A DNA stretch of 64,000 nt, taken from assembly GCA_045545665.1 (NCBI GenBank), contig JAZQBL010000013.1, forward strand, positions 1-64,000, in the 5' to 3' direction. Shown here in pieces: positions 36,103-43,922 of the stretch (the stretch's first letter is position 1; every line of letters starts with the position of its first letter). Source of the stretch: RGIG7213 sp045545665 (GTDB taxonomy: Bacteria; Bacillota; Clostridia; Oscillospirales; CAG-272). The notes under the pieces are model-generated. The model was not told the origin of the DNA and did no database searches. It saw only the letters and a list, made by a program, of their open reading frames with translations. The position numbers and the translations under genes are program-made.

Positions 36103-36804
36103 TTATTTCATTCCGTTATATGCAACTTCAACTGCTTCTGTCGAAATGTTGCAGTACAGATCATAAAAATTCACGCTGTTTATGAAACGCTCTATTTCAT
36201 CAAAAAATTTATTTGAATAATCCAGATCTTCTTTAGGTCTGTACGCTTGATTTAAAAGCGGTATCAAAACATCGGCTGAGTTTTTTATTTTTATAGAATT
36301 TTCTTTTCCTCTGTGCAGAAATGCAACACCTTTTATAGGTGCTGATGTATTTTTGTTTATACCGTGCTTGCCGCACCATGGGGTGCCGTAAACGCGGTAC
36401 TGGCCGTCAACATATCGAACTATCGGTTTATCGTCGTTGATTATAAACGCTCGGTCTTTGAAATATTCAAGCCAAAGCGAAGTATGCGTTGACTTTCCGG
36501 TCCCGCTGAGAGCGGTAAAAAGATACGCGTTGCCGTCAAGTACTATTGCCGAGGAATGAAACACGAAGGCGTTATAATTGAGTATCTGCGTACATATTTT
36601 TCTGTATACAGCCGTATACGCTGCTTCATTCGGGGTTATCCCCTGTAAATATTTTTCCTCATTTTTGATATCCTCCGGCGTTACAAAAGCTACGACGTCC
36701 GCATCATCGGAATCCGCGATCCTGTACGGTTCTGCGAGGGACGCTATTGATTTCAACACCGGATCAAAATTCATAACAAGATCGGCAATCTTATAAGTCG
36801 GCAT
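36103..36804 (-). CDS. HPr-kinase-like (HprK-related) protein
   Basis: A 233-residue protein with the P-loop ALSGTGKSTHTSLWLEYF, then INDDKPIVRYVDG and a YGTPWCGKHG segment, as in the C-terminal kinase domain of HprK. It lacks the HprK N-terminal domain and is shorter than HprK (about 310 residues). HprK-like proteins without that domain occur with PqqD-like and PF14907 nucleotidyltransferase genes and may phosphorylate a peptide. The ATG overlaps the lipoprotein stop codon (TGATG), so translation is coupled. Confidence 0.87.
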   Translation of the reverse strand: MPTYKIADLVMNFDPVLKSIASLAEPYRIADSDDADVVAFVTPEDIKNEEKYLQGITPNEAAYTAVYRKICTQILNYNAFVFHSSAIVLDGNAYLFTALSGTGKSTHTSLWLEYFKDRAFIINDDKPIVRYVDGQYRVYGTPWCGKHGINKNTSAPIKGVAFLHRGKENSIKIKNSADVLIPLLNQAYRPKEDLDYSNKFFDEIERFINSVNFYDLYCNISTEAVEVAYNGMK

Positions 36805-37247
36805 CAGTTCTTAGCTTTGGTTGTAACAGGTTTAAGTGTTTGATAACCCGAATGATCGTATACATCCTCGGAAAACTCGTGATCCGGAGAGTGAGTGATC
36901 GGAGCTGTTTCAACATCTTCTTCAGGAGTCGTTGAAGAATTGCCCGCAGAATGATCAGCATCAACGTCTGTTGCAGGATCATCAGTGGTAACAGCACCGG
37001 TAATCACGATTACGTTTTCATCTTCTGTTGCAAAAGAACCGAAATCTACAATATTATCAATATCAACTGTTTCATGATCGTGGTCGTCAGATCCGAAGTC
37101 AAGCGTCCAAATGCCGCCTGTATATTCAGGATACTTCGTTTCATCATCGTTACCGCCGCACGAAACGATGCACGCACAGCAAACAACCGTCAGCGACAAA
37201 ATAAGTAACGCAACCAATATATGCTTATTTATATTTCTATGTTTCAT
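36804..37247 (-). CDS. Acidic lipoprotein, first gene of the regulatory operon
   Basis: A 147-residue protein: a signal peptide with lipobox VSC (about residue 28), then a Gly/Asp/Thr-rich low-complexity region and a C-terminal end with SEDVYDHSGYQTLKP. It has no recognisable domain. ATG at 37247 has AGGAG about 10 nt upstream; the longer open frame is not supported. It starts the operon lipoprotein, HprK-like, PqqD-like, Wzz, BY-kinase, CpsB, NahK-like, LCP. Its function is unknown; the operon position suggests a role in polysaccharide or peptide handling. Confidence 0.72.
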   Translation of the reverse strand: MKHRNINKHILVALLILSLTVVCCACIVSCGGNDDETKYPEYTGGIWTLDFGSDDHDHETVDIDNIVDFGSFATEDENVIVITGAVTTDDPATDVDADHSAGNSSTTPEEDVETAPITHSPDHEFSEDVYDHSGYQTLKPVTTKAKN

Positions 37248-37277
37248 ATTGCACAACTCCTCATAATATTCTATATC

Positions 37278-37306
37278 ATTATAATAAAATTTTATTAACT
37301 TGTCAA
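37278..37306 (-). promoter_or_regulatory. Consensus sigma-A promoter of the regulatory operon
   Basis: On the minus strand TTGACA, 17 nt, TATAAT followed by GA. It is followed by a short leader and the lipoprotein start at 37247. Confidence 0.85.
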
Positions 37307-37351
37307 TAGCAAACCGCAATAATTATTATTTTTAATATAATATATAATGCA

Positions 37352-37393
37352 AAAAGGATACTCACGCCCTATCGGGGCAGCGAGTATCCTTTT
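37352..37393 (-). terminator. Terminator of the 749-residue dockerin-like protein gene
   Basis: On the minus strand AAAAGGATACTC closes on GAGTATCCTTTT around a loop, followed by a T-run, about 100 nt after the stop codon of the 37495-39744 gene. The 100-nt gap holds no gene. Confidence 0.85.
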
Positions 37394-37494
37394 GAATCCG
37401 AAAATATCAATATTTACAGAAACTTATCGTTATTTCTCTTGTATTAATATACGGTAGAATTTAAAATTGCTTAAGCTTCTGAACTACAGCAAAA

Positions 37495-39744
37495 TCAGGC
37501 TTTATTCCAAACACCACGCAACGTTATGAATGATTTGACATCGCCGTAATCGGCAAGGTTAACTTTGTAAGTTGTCTGATTTCTTGTATACAAAGTAATA
37601 TCAGCAGCAGCAAGGTATACACCTACATAATCTTTAGCTGTGGTACGAGCAGTAACACTCTTCTTAATTTTACCATAGTCAGCCAAGTTAGCACGGCCAT
37701 TAGCATCAACATCACCCAATACAGCAACGCCATATGTTCTAACAACATTTCCGGCAGAATCATAAAGTTTCAACGTACAGTCTGTTGTTATATTCGCCGT
37801 CGTAGAGGTTATTTCTGTACCGGACGTACTAAATACTTTGTAATACGTAGCATCTGTAGCCAAGTTTGCAACAAACGTCGAATACTTCATAGCTCCGGTT
37901 CCCGTAGGAACAGCGACGATCACATCCGAACTATTATACAAATAGTATTCGCTTTCAGCTGTAAACTCAATTTCTGTAGGTGTTATTACTTCGGGAGCTT
38001 CTACTGTTACCGCACCTGCAGATACGGATACAGGGTAGAAGTCATCTTCGTTGTAGTTAACGAAAGCATCGTTGAGATCGGAGGGGATGTACTCGAAAGT
38101 ATATACCGTACCGTCTGCAGCATCTGCAGGAACTGTGAAGTTGAACTTAACGAGAATACCGTCTGCAACAACGTCTTCAAGTGTGGAGTTCATGATGATG
38201 AACGAAACTTCGCCTGCTGTTGAAGTATCAATAGAGGAAGCTGCATCAAACGTTGAGAAGATAGAGCCTGCGTATGTGTAGCTCTTGTATGTAAGAGCTG
38301 TATCGTACTTAAGTGTACCGTTAGCAAGAAGGATCTCAGCATCGCCGGAGAGAAGAACGGGAACCGTTACAGTTGCACCGGGTTCAGCTACGATATCCGT
38401 AGGAATGCTTACGGAAAGTGTCTTAGCGGGAGCTGTATATTCGGAGAATGCGATGTTATCGAAGCAAAGTGTGGATGTACGTGTACCGAAACCTACCCAC
38501 TTGTAGTAAGAAAGAAGACCTTTCGTTGTTTCTGCAACAAGAGCGTTCGAAGCATCGTATATCTTTACAGTCTTGTAGTATCTTTCAGAGAAAATAGAAC
38601 CTGCGTAAATACCGTCATCTGCATACTTAACAGTTGCAATTACCGAACCTGCCATTGAAAGTGTGATGGTGCCTTCGCCGTCATCAACCACTTTAAGTGT
38701 CTGGAAGGAATCCATAGAAGGAACTGTAAGTTCAGCCGCAACTATAGCACAAGCACTTGCTGTGTTTGCGTTGGAAGCATCATATGTATGAATTGCCAAC
38801 TTAGCTTTTGTAGCGCTTGTAAACGTAAGGAAGAGACCTGTATTACCGAGGTAATTATTGCCGTCTCCATCCGGAAGATATCTTTCGTAAAGCGGGAAAG
38901 TTGTATCTGCTATTGTAGAGTTGCCTGTAGAATCGGCCTGGTTGATGAAAACACCTGTACCGTGTTCAGAATCATATCCCTTAAGGTCTACGGAGAATTC
39001 ATAACCGCCCTGCCATCTGTAGTCAGGTGTTACTTCCATAAAGCCCTGAAGGTGAGCATACTTGTTTGTGCCGCTGACAACCACTTTACTGTATTTCTGA
39101 CTAAGACCGTCAACGAGAGTCCATTTGGATTTGAACGTGTTGCCGGAGCCGCCGGTCGTCGTGAGATCGTAGCCGTTTGTGAAAACGGAATCCTGGAAAT
39201 CAAAATCGAGAACGGAAAGGTCACCTGTGTAAAGTGTGGGAACCGTTTCACCGTCTGCAAGAGCTGCAGTAAGTGTAAGTGTAAGCTTTGCAAGCTTTAC
39301 TTCCGTACCGTCAGCAAGCTTAGCATATGCCACGATCGAGTGTGTTCCTTCGCCGAGAGCGGATATCGGAACTGCGATGTTGTGGCGGTAAGCAGAGCTA
39401 TAGGTCGAAGTCGAAACGCCTTCTTCCGTCATACTGTGCACAATGAAGCCTGTATCATACACAATAGCAGCACCGTTTATCGAGTAACCGAACGTCGTGA
39501 TATTCTGGCTGCTGAGACCGAACCAACCCCAGAATTTGATCGTTTCATGCGTTCCCTTAGCGAAAGTAAGCGAAGGGTTAACACTGCTGCAGTTCATGAT
39601 TGCGGCATTGTTTTTGTCAACGATCGCATCGAGTGTTTCATTTGCGCCGCTGATAGTTGTATAATCAACCGCAGCCGACACCGTAACGGGTATCAACGAA
39701 ATAACCATCACGGCAGCAATGAAAATTGAAAGTATTTTTTTCAT
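37495..39744 (-). CDS. Large secreted protein with cohesin-like and dockerin-like domains
   Basis: The 749-residue protein has a signal peptide (about residues 1-24), two Ig-like or jelly-roll-type regions (about 25-440), a cohesin-like domain at about 450-590 (DIVAEPGATVTVPVLLSG, YKSYTYAG, ADGILVKFNFTV) and a C-terminal dockerin-like tail from about residue 676. The tail's first calcium loop reads DVDANGRANLAD; the second loop has a six-residue insertion. The N-terminal part resembles non-catalytic carbohydrate-binding folds. It has its own promoter and terminator. Paralogue: 43923-46214. No enzyme domain was recognised. Confidence 0.78.
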   Translation of the reverse strand: MKKILSIFIAAVMVISLIPVTVSAAVDYTTISGANETLDAIVDKNNAAIMNCSSVNPSLTFAKGTHETIKFWGWFGLSSQNITTFGYSINGAAIVYDTGFIVHSMTEEGVSTSTYSSAYRHNIAVPISALGEGTHSIVAYAKLADGTEVKLAKLTLTLTAALADGETVPTLYTGDLSVLDFDFQDSVFTNGYDLTTTGGSGNTFKSKWTLVDGLSQKYSKVVVSGTNKYAHLQGFMEVTPDYRWQGGYEFSVDLKGYDSEHGTGVFINQADSTGNSTIADTTFPLYERYLPDGDGNNYLGNTGLFLTFTSATKAKLAIHTYDASNANTASACAIVAAELTVPSMDSFQTLKVVDDGEGTITLSMAGSVIATVKYADDGIYAGSIFSERYYKTVKIYDASNALVAETTKGLLSYYKWVGFGTRTSTLCFDNIAFSEYTAPAKTLSVSIPTDIVAEPGATVTVPVLLSGDAEILLANGTLKYDTALTYKSYTYAGSIFSTFDAASSIDTSTAGEVSFIIMNSTLEDVVADGILVKFNFTVPADAADGTVYTFEYIPSDLNDAFVNYNEDDFYPVSVSAGAVTVEAPEVITPTEIEFTAESEYYLYNSSDVIVAVPTGTGAMKYSTFVANLATDATYYKVFSTSGTEITSTTANITTDCTLKLYDSAGNVVRTYGVAVLGDVDANGRANLADYGKIKKSVTARTTAKDYVGVYLAAADITLYTRNQTTYKVNLADYGDVKSFITLRGVWNKA

Positions 39745-39782
39745 GTTTCCTCCTTGAAAAATTAAGTTTACATGGTACGTTC

Positions 39783-39811
39783 ATTATAACAAGCAAATTC
39801 AAATTTGTCAA
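39783..39811 (-). promoter_or_regulatory. Consensus sigma-A promoter of the 749-residue protein gene
   Basis: On the minus strand TTGACA, 17 nt, TATAAT followed by GA, with the ATG about 40 nt downstream. It matches the promoters at 37278 and 46259 in both boxes and in the GA after the -10. Confidence 0.85.
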
Positions 39812-39909
39812 TACTCTAAATAATTTTTTTAAAATTTATAGTAAAACTGCACAAAAACAAATCCTCCTCTATGTTCAAAAAAACGAAAAATTTTTTTTAC
39901 AGAACGAAA

Positions 39910-39940
39910 AAACGGTACATTTTTTTAACATGTACCGTTT
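39910..39940. terminator. Bidirectional hairpin terminator
   Basis: AAACGGTACAT pairs with ATGTACCGTTT around a loop, followed by T-runs on both strands. It would end transcription from the decayed gene on the minus strand. Confidence 0.7.
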
Positions 39941-40002
39941 TTTTGTATCAATTTTACACAAATTGAACGTAATAAGTTACTCTTTTTTGGACTTTATTGT
40001 CA

Positions 40003-41277
40003 TTATTGCAAAAGTGCCGCATCCGTTGAAATAGGTGCCGCAGGCGTTCTGCTTATACCGGCATTTCCAACCACAGGATATCTTTCAGCTTTATCTCCAT
40101 TAAAAACAACCACATTATTAAAATTTACCGTAATATTGTTTTTTCTGAAAGATTCGACTTAACTACAAAAACAAATTGAACTGTAATGTTGGGAGAAATT
40201 TCAATTGAATGGTTTGCTGTAAATTTTCTTTATGCATTAAAATACTCATAATATGACAATTGAGCATCAAGATACTTATAAGATTTAAATTTCAGGTGAT
40301 CTGTATTGTAATCAAGCTCGCCTTGAAATCCTGTCATATTGCTTACATTTTAAAATTCAAATTAATTATGTATCTCCTACGCGAAGAGTCGTGTTTCCGC
40401 TTACAGTCGCTTCTGCCGTATTGACATTTTGTATAGGCTTCCAACCGTTTATATTTTTAAGCTGATCAATTGTATAAATATTTCCCGAAGTATAATATTC
40501 GATCGAGAGAATACCCGAGGTATCTTTTGAGCTTGTTCCGATATTCTTTGCTGTTATGCTGACAGCTATGAACTTATCATAGAACGTATTAAATTCAATG
40601 CCCGTATCAAAGTTTTCGCACATCTTGCCGTTGTCGGCAATTATCGTAGCTACAGGGGGGATCCTCGTTTTTTGGAATTATCTGCGTTTCAACTTCACCA
40701 AAGACCGTACATATACCGTTTCCATTATACGTGTGTTCGCCTTTGCTGTCCGTGACGTCACACACTGTACAATATTTGTGGTGGGTGACTGCCGTCTGTT
40801 GCCAATCACTCCAGGCGTGACCTTTTTCAGGCATCGTCGTACCTACTCCGATAAGCTTTCCGCAAGCTGTACAATACGTATTTCCTGTGTAACCCTGTGA
40901 TGTACACGTTGCATCAAACGCTTCCTTATCTTTCGTTTCGGAATGGCCGCAAGCGTGTAAACCGAGTATGTACATAAGAATACGTACGTTCTCGTATCCA
41001 TACGACAGTGCGCCGTTAGTAATAACAAATATTGTTTTTCGTCGGATGTTGCTTCGAGATATCTTGTCAAGTCAGACCATCTGTCCGATTCGAACAAACT
41101 TTCTGAGTAAATGCCGCAAACACCGTATTTTTCGGCATTATCGTTTTCACCGTTCATGTCATAATAAGTCGGTGTGAGCATTACCTTTTTCGTGCATTCC
41201 AACGTATTGGCTACAGTGGAAAAAGGCATTGTACCGAAAACAAATGTCAAGACATGCAACAAAGATAATTTTTTCAT
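40003..41277 (-). pseudogene. Decayed secreted cohesin-like protein
   Basis: Piecing frames together gives one former protein. It has a start codon with GGAGGAAGA before it, a signal peptide (MKKLSLLHVLTFVFG), a Zn-ribbon-like stretch typical of clostridial surface repeats (CTACGKLIGVGTTMPEKGHAW), a LRVGDT strand and, after several stops, a cohesin-like C-terminus (NMTGFQGELDYNTDHLKF, KAERYPVVGNAGISR). Lesions: a short T5 run at 41035-41039, a G6 run at 40655-40660, stop codons at 40366-40368 and within 40230-40245, and a further frame change near 40155. Not expressed as one protein. Confidence 0.75.
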
Positions 41278-41458
41278 AATGACTGTCTTCCTCCATATTG
41301 ATATATATATTTTTTAGAACAATTATGCACCATAACTAAGGCAATTATAACTCTTTTAGAAAGAAAGTCACTACAAAAAATAAAATATATACAATTTATC
41401 ATTTCTGTATACACTCACAACTAAAATTGTTAGTATTTATAATTATCATCCCCAAATC

Positions 41459-41487
41459 TTGACAAATCCCGCACTAAGTAATATAAT
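41459..41487 (+). promoter_or_regulatory. Consensus sigma-A promoter of the cysteine-synthase-family gene
   Basis: TTGACA, 17 nt, TATAAT, with the ATG about 33 nt further on. The match is perfect in both boxes. No S-box, T-box or other known riboswitch was seen in the 180-nt gap before it. Confidence 0.88.
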
Positions 41488-41520
41488 GTAATGTAAAATA
41501 TATATAAAGTAGGATACATT

Positions 41521-42459
41521 ATGATTTACAACAATGTTCTTGAAGCTATCGGACATACGCCGATGATACGATTAAGTGAAAAAATGGTTCCGTCCGGCTC
41601 TGCAACGGTTCTCGTTAAATTCGAGGGGTTAAACGTCGGCGGCTCAATAAAAACAAGAACCGCTTACAATATGATACTTGAAGCAGAAAAACAAGGAATA
41701 ATAAAGCCCGACACCATAATAGTAGAACCGACAAGCGGCAACCAAGGAATAGGTCTTGCGCTTGTGGGAGCTGTAAGAGGATACAAGACTGTAATTATTA
41801 TGCCCGATTCGGTAAGCGAGGAGAGAAGATTGCTAGTCCGTCATTACGGCGCAGAGGTCGTTCTCGTACACGACGCGGGAAATATAGGTGATTGCATTGA
41901 CGAATGTTTGAAAACAGCTGTCAGGATGAAAGAAAACGATCCGAGAGTATTTATCCCGCAGCAGTTTGAAAACAAGGCAAACCCTATGGCACACAGACAT
42001 CACACAGCACTTGAAATAATGGAACAGGTGGCAGGACCTATTCACGGCTTCGTTTCGGGTATCGGAACGGGTGGCACGATAACGGGTATTGGAGAAGTAC
42101 TGAAAGCGCAGTATCCGGATATAGAAATATGGGCAGTTGAACCCGAAAATGCCGCAATTCTTGCAGGCGGAACTATAGGAACGCACATTCAAATGGGAAT
42201 AGGAGACGGACTCATTCCCGACGTACTCAACTGCGATATATACAGGGATATCTGTATTATCACGGACGAAGAAGCAATAAAGACGGCGAAAGATCTTGCA
42301 AGATGCGAAGGACTTATGTGCGGTATCTCAAGCGGCACTAACGTTGCCGCTGCAATAAAGCTTGCTAAAAAGCTCGGCGCGGGAAAAACTGTAATAACGG
42401 TCCTGCCTGACACAGCGGAAAGATATTTTTCAACACCTTTATTTGAAAACGACAATTAA
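41521..42459 (+). CDS. Cysteine-synthase-family PLP enzyme
   Basis: A 312-residue fold-type II PLP enzyme. The Schiff-base lysine is in GGSIKTRTA, the substrate loop reads PTSGNQGIGLA, and the phosphate loop reads GIGTGGTITG. Canonical O-acetylserine sulfhydrylases have GSVKDR and TSGNTG, so this is a distinct branch; cysteine, diaminopropionate or a related product are all possible. SD AGGA is 7 nt before the ATG. It has its own perfect promoter and terminator and is flanked by surface-protein genes on the opposite strand. The gene symbol is left blank because the substrate is uncertain. Confidence 0.87.
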   Translation: MIYNNVLEAIGHTPMIRLSEKMVPSGSATVLVKFEGLNVGGSIKTRTAYNMILEAEKQGIIKPDTIIVEPTSGNQGIGLALVGAVRGYKTVIIMPDSVSEERRLLVRHYGAEVVLVHDAGNIGDCIDECLKTAVRMKENDPRVFIPQQFENKANPMAHRHHTALEIMEQVAGPIHGFVSGIGTGGTITGIGEVLKAQYPDIEIWAVEPENAAILAGGTIGTHIQMGIGDGLIPDVLNCDIYRDICIITDEEAIKTAKDLARCEGLMCGISSGTNVAAAIKLAKKLGAGKTVITVLPDTAERYFSTPLFENDN

Positions 42460-42533
42460 ATCAGCAGCTGATCGCAATTAAAAAATCTAACAGCTATCAA
42501 GCCTTGAGCACAATAATAAAGTAATTATAATAT

Positions 42534-42585
42534 AAAAGGGATAACCTCGTTTTGGAGTTGCTTCCATTGCGAGCTATCCTTTTTT
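42534..42585 (+). terminator. Probable terminator of the cysteine-synthase-family gene
   Basis: An imperfect stem (AAAAGGGATAACCTCG with CGAGCTATCCTTTTTT) leads into a T-run about 75 nt after the stop codon. The rest of the 353-nt gap to 42812 holds only this and the peptide operon's terminator. Confidence 0.6.
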
Positions 42586-42766
42586 AATTTTGAGCAAGTG
42601 TTATTGTATATTCCCCGGATATCTGCTCATACTTTAAAACACAACCCAACAGTGTAGCAAAATCACTTGAAACTTTCACCCATCAAAAACATATCAGCTG
42701 TCTGTTAAGGAGATCTTGTGTAAGTGATAACGACGTTTTAAACAAATATTTTTTATAACAAAAAAA

Positions 42767-42788
42767 ACGGCACCCCGTAGGGTGCCGT
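42767..42788 (-). terminator. Terminator of the dockerin/cohesin/peptide operon
   Basis: On the minus strand ACGGCACCC pairs perfectly with GGGTGCCGT around CTAC-type loop, followed by a run of T, 24 nt after the 53-residue peptide's stop codon. Confidence 0.92.
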
Positions 42789-42812
42789 AAAACACTTATA
42801 CTAAGTTTTTAA

Positions 42813-42974
42813 TTAGAACTGTTCGTAGCTAACGAAGTTATCTACGTCAACACCGTTTGCAACTTCGCAGTCTGCAGCGTGTGTGGGTGCAACAACAACA
42901 TCGCTCGATGTAACAACATCAGCACAGTTAACTACTTCAACGCTCATTTCAGGAGCTTCATAAAACTTTTTCAT
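42813..42974 (-). CDS. 53-residue YxxP peptide
   Basis: A short gene not recognised as a known family. It starts MKKFYEAPEMSVEVV and is rich in Val, Asp and Ala; two cysteines (CADVV, DCEV) are present. The YxxPxM pattern after MKKF resembles the leader motif recognised by PqqD/RRE proteins in lasso-peptide precursors. Good evidence that it is real: GGAGG 6-8 nt before the ATG, a gap of 24 nt from the cohesin-like gene, and a strong terminator directly after. The chemistry is unknown. Confidence 0.7.
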   Translation of the reverse strand: MKKFYEAPEMSVEVVNCADVVTSSDVVVAPTHAADCEVANGVDVDNFVSYEQF

Positions 42975-42998
42975 TATAGTAAATCCTCCTAATTATAA

Positions 42999-43895
42999 TT
43001 ACGCGGTGAGTTCGCCGGAAACGCCAGCAACTTCTGTATCACCGTACATAAGGAATGCTGTAGCTGTGAATGTTGTACCAGCGGGAGCACCTGTAACAAC
43101 AACCGCATATTCGATCTTTGTATCTGTTTCAGCTTTCTTTGTGCCAGCGTCAACTGTATACTTGTATTCCTTGCCACCAGCTGCGATAACAACGCCGTAT
43201 GCTGTAACGTCAGCATAGTCAGCAGCTGTCTTGTCAACTGTCATAAGGAAACGAACACCAGCATCTGTGCCGCAAGCTTCGCAAGCTGCCTTTGTCTGAG
43301 CAGCAGGAGTAGCGGGCTTTGTGTATTCGGGAGCTGCAGGAGCTACTGTAGCTGTGTAATCTTCATAGAATTCAGGGTTTGCATAACCAGCAAAACCGTA
43401 AAGTCCATCGTGGTTGAAAGTAGCCGTTGCTTCTTCAGTTGCGATAACATCGAAGCAGAGATTGAAAGTAACTACAAGTGTTGAACCTACAGAAACGCCG
43501 CTACCTATATCAGTAAAGACAATGTAAACAAGGCTTTCATCCGGAAAACTCTGAATTACCAGATCTTCTTCAGCAAAGCAACCATCTATAGATTCGCCAT
43601 CAAGAACAACTGTACTTGATGCTATAGTCTTATCAAGGTCATGTGTAAGGAGGGAAGTATCGTAGTATGTTGACATCTGGAGCATCGTATCGCCGTTAGT
43701 CATTTTTATTAAAGGCTTAAATGTGAGTGTATATGTCAGTGTAAAAGCACCGTCAACACAAGAATCACTGATTACAAATTCAACTGTACCAGCTTCATCA
43801 TCTGCTACTTCACCAGCAAGAGTTGCATTAGCTGTCAAGCCAAAGCAAGCGATAAACATTGTGGCAACAAGAATTGCCGAAAGAATCTTTTTCAT
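42999..43895 (-). CDS. Secreted cohesin-like protein
   Basis: A 298-residue protein: signal peptide (MKKILSAILVATMFIACFGLTANA), a cohesin-like region at about residues 30-185 (DGAFTLTYTLTF, YYDTSLLTHDL, VGSTLVVTFNLCF), a Pro/Ala linker and a second small domain at about 205-298 (AGVRFLMTVDKTAADY) of unclear family. It has no dockerin of its own. It is 27 nt after the dockerin-like gene and 24 nt before the peptide gene, so the three form one operon. The pair might bind each other outside the cell; this is inference. Confidence 0.8.
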   Translation of the reverse strand: MKKILSAILVATMFIACFGLTANATLAGEVADDEAGTVEFVISDSCVDGAFTLTYTLTFKPLIKMTNGDTMLQMSTYYDTSLLTHDLDKTIASSTVVLDGESIDGCFAEEDLVIQSFPDESLVYIVFTDIGSGVSVGSTLVVTFNLCFDVIATEEATATFNHDGLYGFAGYANPEFYEDYTATVAPAAPEYTKPATPAAQTKAACEACGTDAGVRFLMTVDKTAADYADVTAYGVVIAAGGKEYKYTVDAGTKKAETDTKIEYAVVVTGAPAGTTFTATAFLMYGDTEVAGVSGELTA

Positions 43896-43922
43896 TTTCT
43901 TTTTTACCTTTCTAATAATAAT

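Noticed and set aside
38788..39729. Plus-strand open frame of 313 codons inside the 749-residue gene
   Set aside because: It is the antisense shadow of a real, promoter-driven gene; no domain and a Cys-rich composition unlike real proteins.
40366..41277. Frameshifts caused only by sequencing error
   Set aside because: Two are in homopolymers, which is suspicious, but the further in-frame stops and frame changes in the cohesin-like C-terminus show true decay.
42813..42974. A complete lasso-peptide cluster
   Set aside because: No cyclase (asparagine-synthetase-like) or B2 transglutaminase-like protease is present; only the leader-like motif and a PqqD-like gene support it.
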